A stretch of 15,879 nt of DNA from the NCBI GenBank assembly GCA_030647575.1, contig JAUSJS010000305.1, positions 1 to 15,879 of the forward strand, read 5' to 3'. Source of the DNA: Candidatus Limnocylindrales bacterium (lineage in GTDB: Bacteria; Chloroflexota; Limnocylindria; Limnocylindrales; CSP1-4). Each line of letters starts with the position of its first letter. Position 1 is the stretch's first letter. The notes under the pieces were generated by a model that did not search any database, had not been told where the DNA came from, and saw only the letters and a list, made by a program, of their open reading frames with translations. Positions 6,572-12,917 of the stretch are shown here, piece by piece. Both the position numbers and the translations under genes were made by a program.

Positions 6572-7825
6572 ATGAAGCGACATCTTCGACTCGCCGCACT
6601 GGTCACAGGAGTGGTCATCGCGGCCGCTGCTTGTGCGACCGGCACGGCCAGCATCGCGCCGAGCGCGGCGCCCAGCGTAGAGGCGACGGCCGCGCCGAGC
6701 GCGGCACCCGAATCGCAGGCGCCGGCCACCTTGAGTGGTTCGCTCACGATCTGGCATGCCTACGGATCGTCCGGCGGCAATGCCGAGTTCAAGGCCTTCA
6801 CCCGGATCGTCGAGGGCCTCCAGGTGGCCAACCCCGACCTCAAGCTCACGATCCTGGAAGTTCCGTTCTCCGATATCTACAAGAAGTTCGAGACCGAATC
6901 GGCCTCGGGTGGTGGACCCGACATGTTCATCGGTCCGAACGACAGCCTCGGCTCGGAGGCGCGCGGCGCCTTCCTGGCCGACCTGACCGGCAAGATCGAC
7001 CCGGTCCTGGCCGTAACCAACGAGGTCTCCAAGGCCGGCAGCCAGGTCGACGGCAAGTACTCCATGGTCCCCGAATCGCTCAAGGCCGTGGCCATGTACT
7101 ACGACTCCGTGGCGGTCCCGACGCCGCCGGCCACGACCGACGAGCTGATGGCCTTCGTCCAGGGCGGCGGCAAGGTCGGGGTCATCACCGGCGCCTACTT
7201 TGGCTGGGGCTTCTACTCGGCCTTCGGTGGCGCCATTTTCGATGACGCTGGCAAGTGCGCGGCGACCGCCAACAGCGGCGTTGCCGACGCGATCAAGTAC
7301 GTGGCCGACCTGAAGGCGGCCGGCGCGCTCGTCGACGCCGACTACGGCAAGGTCAACGACGCGTTCCTGAACAAAGAGATCGACATCATGTTCAACGGGA
7401 ACTGGACGCTCGGCGACTATCGTGCCGCTCGCCCGGCTCTCGCCGTCGGTCCGGTCCCGGCCGGTCCTGGCGGTGTCGCCAAGACGATGACCGGTGTCGA
7501 TGGCTGGTACATCAACGCCGCCGGCCAGAACCAGGACCTGGCCATCGCGGTCGCGTCCGAGCTGGTCAGCCAGGCTGCCCAGACGATCGAAGTGGACGTC
7601 GCGGGCCATGTCCCGGCGAACACCGGCATCAGCATCATCGATCCGCTCGTGAAGTCGTTCTCCGACGCGATCAACGCCGGGGACGCTCGCCCGCAGCGCC
7701 AGGAGATGAACAACTACTGGGGTAACTTCGACAAGGCCTGGGCGGACGTCCTCACCGCCGGTACGGATCCCACCGCCGCCGTCGCCGAGGCGTGCGCGGC
7801 GCTGGATACTGCCAACGGCAAGTAG
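6572..7825 (+). CDS. Sugar ABC transporter substrate-binding lipoprotein (MalE-type)
   Basis: This family 1 extracellular solute-binding protein has 417 residues. It has a lipoprotein signal with the lipobox AAAAC and lipid-modified Cys21. An Ala/Pro/Ser linker to about residue 53 holds the repeated peptide APSAAP. The mature domain opens with LTIWHAYGSSGGNAEF, and GGGPDMFIGPND follows, which is typical of maltose/maltodextrin binders; FNGNWTLGDY is a C-terminal lobe mark. It captures the sugar outside the membrane and delivers it to the two permeases that follow. ATG at 6572 has GAGAGGAG about 15 bases upstream, a rather long spacing. The downstream amylases support maltodextrin as substrate, but other di- or oligosaccharides remain possible. 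Confidence 0.92.
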   Translation: MKRHLRLAALVTGVVIAAAACATGTASIAPSAAPSVEATAAPSAAPESQAPATLSGSLTIWHAYGSSGGNAEFKAFTRIVEGLQVANPDLKLTILEVPFSDIYKKFETESASGGGPDMFIGPNDSLGSEARGAFLADLTGKIDPVLAVTNEVSKAGSQVDGKYSMVPESLKAVAMYYDSVAVPTPPATTDELMAFVQGGGKVGVITGAYFGWGFYSAFGGAIFDDAGKCAATANSGVADAIKYVADLKAAGALVDADYGKVNDAFLNKEIDIMFNGNWTLGDYRAARPALAVGPVPAGPGGVAKTMTGVDGWYINAAGQNQDLAIAVASELVSQAAQTIEVDVAGHVPANTGISIIDPLVKSFSDAINAGDARPQRQEMNNYWGNFDKAWADVLTAGTDPTAAVAEACAALDTANGK

Positions 7826-7832
7826 CTCGACC

Positions 7833-7857
7833 GCGGGGTCGCCGCCGGCGATCCCGC
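7833..7857 (+). promoter_or_regulatory. Intercistronic hairpin 1
   Basis: Two 11-base arms (7833-7843 and 7847-7857) with one G-U pair enclose the 3-base loop GCC. It starts 7 bases after the binding-protein stop. No T-run follows, so it is more likely an RNA-stability or attenuation hairpin than a full terminator. Confidence 0.6.
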
Positions 7858-7868
7858 TCCTTCATCCG

Positions 7869-7894
7869 GCCACCCCGGGGCGACCCGGGGTGGC
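7869..7894 (+). promoter_or_regulatory. Intercistronic hairpin 2
   Basis: A perfect 11-bp stem, almost all G-C (arms 7869-7879 and 7884-7894, arm GCCACCCCGGG), has a 4-base loop. It sits 27 bases before the first permease start. Strong hairpins between a binding-protein gene and permease genes commonly protect the upstream mRNA, giving more binding protein than permease. Confidence 0.7.
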
Positions 7895-7921
7895 TGATCC
7901 GACGACAGTGGAGGAAGGGCG

Positions 7922-8935
7922 ATGACCGCGGCGGTCACCGAAATCAGGGCGATAGGCGCGTCGGCGAGTCGACGACCGCGGCGCAACCGAATGCCCTACC
8001 TCTATCTGGCGCCAGCCTTCCTGGTCATGGGCGTGATCACGCTCTACCCGCTGATCTACCAGGTCTGGATGTCGTTCACCGACTACGGGATCCAGAACCT
8101 GCGGGCGGGCTCGGCTTCTCCGGCCTGGGTGGGTGCCCAGAACTACATCGACGTCCTGGCCAGCCAGCTGAGCATCCCCAACTACTTCTTCGTTCGCCTG
8201 CTGCTCTACAACCTGGTCTGGGCCTTTAGCAACGTCGCGATCCACGTGGTCCTGGGCGTCGGCATCGCCCTGCTCGTGCATACCAGGGGCCTGTGGTTCA
8301 AGCGCTTCTATCGATCGCTGTTCATCCTGCCCGTGGTCATCCCGCCGATCATCGTGGCGACCGTCTGGAAGAACATGTTCGACGCCGACCACGGCGCGAT
8401 CAACCAGCTGCTCGCCCTGGCTGGGGGCGTGGTGGGGTTGCCGGCCAGCACGTTCGGCGCCGATTGGCTCCGCCAGGTCGAGGATCCGATCTCGTTCATC
8501 CCGCTGCCCCTGGCGTTCTACGCGATGCTGGTCACCAACACCTGGCTTGGCTGGCCGCTCAACGCGGTGGTTGCCACCGGCGCCCTGCAGAGCATTCCCG
8601 GCGAGCTCTACGAGGCCGCCGAGATCGACGGCGCCGGCCGCTGGCAGCAGTTCAAGAACGTCACGATGGTCTTCCTCCGACCGGCCATGATCCCGTACGC
8701 GATCTATGGCTTCGTGATCACCTTCAACCTGTTCTACCTGGCTTTCTTCATGTCGCAAGGCGGCCCACAGGGACGCACGGAACTCCTGGTCACCCAGGCC
8801 TACCGCCTGGTCAACGACCAGCGCCTGTACGGCGTCGGTGCGTCGTTCGCCGTGATCATGTTCTTCATCCTGCTCGGGATCACCCTGGTCACCAACAAGT
8901 TGGCCAAGGCGACCGCGAGCTACCAGGACCAGTGA
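7922..8935 (+). CDS. Sugar ABC transporter permease (MalF-type)
   Basis: This 337-residue membrane protein is of the binding-protein-dependent transport family. The first helix is at about 25-48 (YLYLAPAFLVMGVITLYPLIY). Further helices lie near 92-120, 132-150, 198-220, 256-278 and 305-325. The cytoplasmic EAA loop that contacts the ATPase is EAAEIDGAGRWQQF, starting at residue 231. It pairs with the next permease to form the channel. ATG at 7922 has GGAGGAAGG close upstream, a strong ribosome binding site. It lacks the large periplasmic P2 loop of enterobacterial MalF, as is usual for this family outside enterobacteria. Confidence 0.93.
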   Translation: MTAAVTEIRAIGASASRRPRRNRMPYLYLAPAFLVMGVITLYPLIYQVWMSFTDYGIQNLRAGSASPAWVGAQNYIDVLASQLSIPNYFFVRLLLYNLVWAFSNVAIHVVLGVGIALLVHTRGLWFKRFYRSLFILPVVIPPIIVATVWKNMFDADHGAINQLLALAGGVVGLPASTFGADWLRQVEDPISFIPLPLAFYAMLVTNTWLGWPLNAVVATGALQSIPGELYEAAEIDGAGRWQQFKNVTMVFLRPAMIPYAIYGFVITFNLFYLAFFMSQGGPQGRTELLVTQAYRLVNDQRLYGVGASFAVIMFFILLGITLVTNKLAKATASYQDQ

Positions 8936-8945
8936 GGGCCGTGCG

Positions 8946-9902
8946 ATGACCGCCCAGACTGCCACGACCCTCACCGTCGCCACGCGCCGCCGGACAGGAC
9001 CGTCGCTCACCCGGAGCCGGCGCGATCAGCCCTCACTGCTCCGCCAGGCGGTGCTCCAGGCGGTGACCGTCCTCGTCCTGCTCACGGTCCTGTTCCCGAT
9101 CGTGTGGGTCATCGCCATCTCACTCGACCCGCTCAACCGATCGCGCCCCGAAGGGCTGAGCCTGATCCCCTCGAATGCCACGCTGGAGGCCTACGGTCAG
9201 GTCATCTCCCAGCCGACGAACAATCCGATCTCATTCCTGGGGCTCGCCGGCAACAGCCTGAAGATTGCCCTGGGGACGTCGATCATCTCGGTGCTCATCG
9301 GTGTGAGCGCGGCCTACGCCTTCGCCCGCTTCAAGTTCCGCGGTCGCGAGGTCCTGATGCTGGCGATCCTGGGCGTGCTGATGCTGCCGCCCGTGGCCAC
9401 GCTGACCCCGCTCTTCGTGATGCTCAACCAGGTCCAGCTGGACCTGCCGCTCGTCGGCGCGTTCAACCTGCGCAACTCGCTCCTGGGGGTGGGCCTGGCG
9501 ATCATCTCCGGACTGCTGCCGTTCGCGATCTGGAACCTCAAGGGCTACCTGGACACGATCCCGCGAGATCTCGAGGAGGCGGCCTGGGTGGACGGTGCCT
9601 CGTACAACCAGACGTTCATCAAGATCATCCTGCCGCTCGCCCTGCCGGCCCTGGCCGTCACCGCGTTCCTGGGTTTCGTGTCCGGCTGGACCGAGTTCTA
9701 CTTCTCCTGGATGTTCCTCAACAAGGTCGAGGACCAGACCCTGGCGATGGCGCTCTACGCAATGCAGGGACAGTTCGCGAGCACGCCGTGGTCGCAGTTC
9801 TCGGCCTTTGCGATCCTCTTCGCGATCCCACCCGCGATCGTCTACTTCTTCGCGCAGCGCTACATCACGTCCGGCCTGGCCATCGGCGGCGTCAAGGGCT
9901 GA
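8946..9902 (+). CDS. Sugar ABC transporter permease (MalG-type)
   Basis: This 318-residue partner permease of the carbohydrate uptake transporter-1 type has its first helix at about 36-59 (AVLQAVTVLVLLTVLFPIVWVI). Other helices lie near 104-127, 136-160, 179-197, 228-250 and 285-305. The EAA loop is EAAWVDGASYNQTF from residue 211. The C-terminus RYITSGLAIGGVKG is typical of MalG-type proteins. It starts 10 bases after the previous stop, so the two are co-translated from one mRNA. No ATP-binding subunit follows, so the transporter probably uses an ATPase encoded elsewhere. Confidence 0.94.
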   Translation: MTAQTATTLTVATRRRTGPSLTRSRRDQPSLLRQAVLQAVTVLVLLTVLFPIVWVIAISLDPLNRSRPEGLSLIPSNATLEAYGQVISQPTNNPISFLGLAGNSLKIALGTSIISVLIGVSAAYAFARFKFRGREVLMLAILGVLMLPPVATLTPLFVMLNQVQLDLPLVGAFNLRNSLLGVGLAIISGLLPFAIWNLKGYLDTIPRDLEEAAWVDGASYNQTFIKIILPLALPALAVTAFLGFVSGWTEFYFSWMFLNKVEDQTLAMALYAMQGQFASTPWSQFSAFAILFAIPPAIVYFFAQRYITSGLAIGGVKG

Positions 9903-10151
9903 GCCGCGTCGCCGTCAGCTGCCGTCCCTGCCTCACCCCAGACCGCGCGACGGCCGCGACCGTTCCCCTCAGGTGCGGTTCCGCGATGAACGCCTCGTGG
10001 ATGACCGCCCAGGGTGGGCGGATCTGCGATCCGGGCCCGGGTCCACGCTCGGCTGTGGGGGAATCGTTCCTGGAAGGAACGGCCGGCGACTCACGCGGCC
10101 AGCCGGCGACCGGCCAGCCGTCGCGCGGCCAGCACGCGGCCATCCGGCGAC
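9903..10151. other. Repeat-rich intergenic region after the transporter
   Basis: These 249 bases hold direct-repeat copy A (9961-10084) and then a GC-rich run with internal repeats built on CGCGGCCAGC. No gene and no clear terminator for the transport operon were found. Confidence 0.6.
9961..10084. repeat. Diverged direct repeat, copy A
   Basis: These 124 bases align without any gap to copy B at 11001-11124; by hand count 90 of 124 positions are identical. The ends and the segment around CGATGAACGCCTC are most conserved. The right end is a perfect hairpin, CGTTCC-TGGAA-GGAACG; the left hairpin is decayed. It lies 67 bases beyond the 3' end of the XRE-nuclease gene. Mismatches fall evenly over the three codon positions, so it is not read as coding. 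Confidence 0.75.
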
Positions 10152-10166
10152 TCACGCGGCCAGCCG
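10083..10166. repeat. 23-bp direct repeat that duplicates the end of the XRE-nuclease gene
   Basis: An identical 23-bp segment containing ACTCACGCGGCCAGCCG occurs at 10083-10105 and 10144-10166, a 61-bp period. The second copy includes the last codons and the stop of the XRE-nuclease gene. A shorter related piece, CGCGGCCAGC, lies between them. This looks like local slippage or repeated insertion at a gene end. Confidence 0.7.
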
Positions 10167-10952
10167 TCGTGCGGCGTCGGCATGGTCGACGAATGGTGCT
10201 GGAGAACGCCGACCGTCGCTCCGGCACCGGATCAGCCACGCCCGCCGGCGGCTTCGTGGATCGATCAGGGCGAGACCCCGGCCTCCGACGGCCGGCCAGG
10301 TGCCGCCGGTGACGAGACCGGACATCTCGGTCGCGCGCCTCGGAAACGCTCGAGCGACGATGTCGCGGTTGGCGCGCACGAAGGCGTCGGTCTCGTCGGT
10401 CGCAAGCACGAGTAGCCACGACACCACGCGACGCGGTCGCCAGCCGAACCGCGCGGCGACACCAGGGGCGGACCGCTCGTACCAGCCGATCTGGCGCTCG
10501 ACCTCGCCCAGGTCGTGGACGGAGGTCTTGATCTCGATGACGATCAGTGTGGCGCTCGTCGGGTCGAACGCGAGCAAGTCGATCCAGCCATGGGATCGCG
10601 CATGGACGATCTCGACCTCCCTGGCCGTGAGCCAGCCGGGCTCGCGCAAGCGCCGATCCGCGTAGCCGGAACATCGAGCGTGGACGGCGTCACGTTGGTT
10701 GCGGGCTCCGATGATCACGGGTGTTCGGGCGACGAGGTCGATCTCCAGCCCGAGGGCCGAGGCGATCCGTGTGACCAGGTCGAGGGACGGGTTCGCTCGG
10801 CCGAGCTCGATCCGGGCGATGTGCCCGCGCGAGACACCGACAGCCGCGGCCAGCCGTTCTTGCGAGAGCCCCAGGCGGAGGCGCGTCTCGCGACACACTC
10901 GCGCGAACGTCCGGCGGAGCGGCGGCTCGGTCCCGCGGATGGCCTGAATCAT
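10152..10952 (-). CDS. XRE-family HTH protein with a PD-(D/E)XK nuclease-like domain
   Basis: The 266-residue protein has two parts. Residues about 15-75 form a Cro/C1-type helix-turn-helix (RLRLGLSQERLAAAVGVSRG, then ELGRANPSLDLVTRIASALG). Residues about 105-160 carry the PD-(D/E)XK pattern: Glu114, Asp125 in GWIDLLAF, Glu140-x-Lys142 in VIEIKT, and Gln154 in RQIGWYE. The C-terminal 100 residues are Arg-rich and unassigned. Such fusions may act in DNA recognition, defence or regulation; nuclease activity is inference. ATG at 10952 follows the compact domain layout. The frame stays open to 11201 but that part crosses repeat copy B and the amylase end. No Shine-Dalgarno is visible. The gene lies between copies A and B, on the same strand as the amylase that ends at 11140. 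Confidence 0.75.
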   Translation of the reverse strand: MIQAIRGTEPPLRRTFARVCRETRLRLGLSQERLAAAVGVSRGHIARIELGRANPSLDLVTRIASALGLEIDLVARTPVIIGARNQRDAVHARCSGYADRRLREPGWLTAREVEIVHARSHGWIDLLAFDPTSATLIVIEIKTSVHDLGEVERQIGWYERSAPGVAARFGWRPRRVVSWLLVLATDETDAFVRANRDIVARAFPRRATEMSGLVTGGTWPAVGGRGLALIDPRSRRRAWLIRCRSDGRRSPAPFVDHADAARRLAA

Positions 10953-10993
10953 GGCCGGAGTGAAGCAGGTCGGGCTCATCTGCGGCTTACCGG

Positions 10994-11128
10994 CGGCGGC
11001 CGTTCCCCGGAGGAACGGTCCTGCGATGAACGCCTCATGGAGCGCCGACCAGACGGCAGGAATGCTCGATCCGGGGAGGCGACCATGCTCGGTTGTTCGG
11101 AAACCGTTCTTGGAGGGAACGGCCGCCG
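10994..11128. mobile_element. MITE-like element (copy B) with 14-bp terminal inverted repeats
   Basis: The 135-bp element is bounded by perfect 14-bp inverted repeats: CGGCGGCCGTTCCC at 10994-11007 and its complement at 11115-11128. Each end also folds locally: CCGTTCC-CCGGA-GGAACGG on the left, and CCGTTCT-TGGAG-GGAACGG on the right with a G-T pair. No target-site duplication is evident. Its core, 11001-11124, matches copy A in the same orientation. It fills the gap between the XRE-nuclease start (10952) and the amylase stop (11140), so it may supply the promoter of the first or the terminator of the second. Confidence 0.6.
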
Positions 11129-11139
11129 GGGCCGCGGCG

Positions 11140-12891
11140 CTATCGCCCGATCGCGATGACCAGGCTCTCGCGCGGCCCGAGCCGGCCGATGGCCCACTCA
11201 TCGAAGCCGCCGGTCGCGCTGACGACCGGTGGCCGGAGGCTGGCCGTGGTGCCGTCCGGGCCGAGCAACGGCTCGGCGATAAGCGTCCCGCACAGTGGGC
11301 CTGCGGCCAGGCTCAGGCTGACGTCGTCGGCCGGCTCGTCCGAAAGGTTGGCCATGACCACGATCGTTTCCTCGGCATCGTGGCGGAGATAGGCATAGAC
11401 GCCGCGCGGTGCGTCGTCAATCGGGATCAGCTCGCCGGTGCGCAGGGCGGAGTGTGCATCACGCAATCGGGTGAGCGTGCGGTAGTGGGACAGGAGCGAG
11501 GTCGGATCGTCGCTCTGGGCGGCGACGGCCGCGGTCTCGGGGCCTGGCGCGAGGGCCTCCCAAGGGTGGCCGGACGTAAAGCCGTAGCCTGGAGCGCCGG
11601 TGTCCCATGGCAAGGGCGTCCGGATCTCCTCGTCCGGCTTGCGCCCGCGCAGGCCGAGCTCCTCCCCGTAGTAGATGAACGGAACGCCGGGGTTGGTGAG
11701 CAGGAGGGTGGCGGCCAGGCCGGCCGCGGCCCGATCGCGCCCCAGGACGTCGACGGTCCGGTTCTGATCGTGGTTGGTCAGGAAGGCGGCATAGCCACCC
11801 GGTGGATAGGCCGCCGACACCTCGGCCTGCACGTTGGCGATCGTGTCGGCGTCGCCGAGTCGGACGCTGCTCAGGATCGCGCTGGCCAGCCCGAACTCGA
11901 AGGCCAAGTCGAGCGCGCCCTCCCTGACATAGCGAGCGGCGGTGGAGGTGGCGTCCCAGACCTCGCCGACCAGCAGCGCGTCGGGCCTCACCGCTTCAAC
12001 ACGCGACCGGAAGCCCTCGAGCCAGGCGAACGTCGCGGGCGTGTTCTCCAGCTGCTGCCCGTCCTCGATCAGGTGGCGAGCGGCGTCGAGCCGAAAGCCA
12101 TCGACGCCCATCTCCTCGAGCCAGAAGCGGGCGACGTCGTCCAGCGCCGCCGTCACGGCCGGGTTCGCGACGTTGAGATCCGGCATGCCTTCCCAGAAGT
12201 AGCCGTAGTACCAGCGATCGCCATCGCGGTGCCAGACGGGCTGCCCGCCCGGACCGGCCACGCTGGGTGCGCTGGTCGACCAGACATACCACGCGTCGTG
12301 CTCGGAGCCAGGCGTGCGGGCATCCTGGAACCAGGGGTGCTCGATCGAGGTGTGATTGAGGACGAGGTCGACGATGACGGCGATTTTGCGCTCCCTGGCC
12401 GCCTCCACCAGGGCATGGAAGTCCTCTGCCGTCCCGTAGTCGGCCTCGATCTGCTTGTAATCGGTGACGTCGTAGCCGTGGTAGCTGGGCGACGCGGCGA
12501 TCGGCATGAGCCACAGTGCGGTCACACCGAGGTCGTCCGTGGTCGAGGGATCCCCATCGTTGAGGTAATCGAGCTTCTCGGTCAGCCCGCGCAGATCACC
12601 GATGCCGTCGCCGTCCGAATCGGCGAAGCTGCGCACGAACACTTCGTAGAAGATTCGATCCCGCCACCAGGGCGTGGACGCAGGGGTCTGCGTGCCGGAG
12701 CCAGGGGCCCGGCCACAGGCAGGAGCGCCCGCCTCGCCGGCGGATGCGAGCGGGCCTCCGGCCGAGGGCGGCGCACCCGCAGCCGGCGGCACCGGACTGA
12801 CGGGCGGGCCGCCACAGGACGCCAGAATCAGGGAGATGGCCGCGACGGCCAGCCAGCGGGGCAGGGAAGGGTGAAGCGAATGGCGCGACAT
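11140..12891 (-). CDS. Alpha-amylase family glycoside hydrolase (GH13), secreted lipoprotein
   Basis: The 583-residue protein has a lipoprotein signal ending in LILASC (Cys26) and a Pro/Ala/Gly linker to about 73. The GH13 barrel starts at WWRDRIFYEVFVRSFADSDG. A calcium-loop motif, DSDGDGIGDL, is at 91-100. Region I is VDLVLNH at 174-180. The nucleophile is Asp269 in DGFRLDA, the acid/base Glu310 in LLVGEVWD, and the transition-state stabiliser Asp375 in LTNHD. A beta-sandwich C domain ends the protein. It would cut starch or maltodextrin at the cell surface and feed the ABC transporter. Exact specificity (alpha-amylase or alpha-glucosidase-like) cannot be read from motifs. ATG at 12891 lacks a Shine-Dalgarno; CATACT ends 7 bases before it, suggesting a leaderless mRNA. 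Confidence 0.92.
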   Translation of the reverse strand: MSRHSLHPSLPRWLAVAAISLILASCGGPPVSPVPPAAGAPPSAGGPLASAGEAGAPACGRAPGSGTQTPASTPWWRDRIFYEVFVRSFADSDGDGIGDLRGLTEKLDYLNDGDPSTTDDLGVTALWLMPIAASPSYHGYDVTDYKQIEADYGTAEDFHALVEAARERKIAVIVDLVLNHTSIEHPWFQDARTPGSEHDAWYVWSTSAPSVAGPGGQPVWHRDGDRWYYGYFWEGMPDLNVANPAVTAALDDVARFWLEEMGVDGFRLDAARHLIEDGQQLENTPATFAWLEGFRSRVEAVRPDALLVGEVWDATSTAARYVREGALDLAFEFGLASAILSSVRLGDADTIANVQAEVSAAYPPGGYAAFLTNHDQNRTVDVLGRDRAAAGLAATLLLTNPGVPFIYYGEELGLRGRKPDEEIRTPLPWDTGAPGYGFTSGHPWEALAPGPETAAVAAQSDDPTSLLSHYRTLTRLRDAHSALRTGELIPIDDAPRGVYAYLRHDAEETIVVMANLSDEPADDVSLSLAAGPLCGTLIAEPLLGPDGTTASLRPPVVSATGGFDEWAIGRLGPRESLVIAIGR

Positions 12892-12898
12892 CGGCGCG

Positions 12899-12904
12899 AG
12901 TATG
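12899..12904 (-). promoter_or_regulatory. Possible -10 box (CATACT) of the amylase gene
   Basis: On the minus strand, CATACT lies 7 bases before the amylase ATG, inside the 26-bp space between two divergent start codons. The spacing fits transcription starting at the ATG itself. The -35 region would lie within the divergent gene. Confidence 0.4.
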
Positions 12905-12917
12905 GAGCCAGCCGGCG

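Noticed and set aside
10083..10175. Short repeated units considered as a CRISPR array
   Set aside because: There are only two exact copies, one of them inside a coding sequence, with irregular partial units between and no cas genes.
9961..11124. Repeat copies A and B as coding (shared HEAFIA and LRGT peptides on minus, MNASW and FLEGT on plus)
   Set aside because: Mismatches between the copies are spread evenly over codon positions and the translations are not conserved between the short matching pieces. The similarity is at DNA level.
10953..11201. N-terminal extension of the XRE-nuclease gene to ATG 11201
   Set aside because: The added 83 residues would cross repeat copy B and the end of the amylase gene and show no domain.
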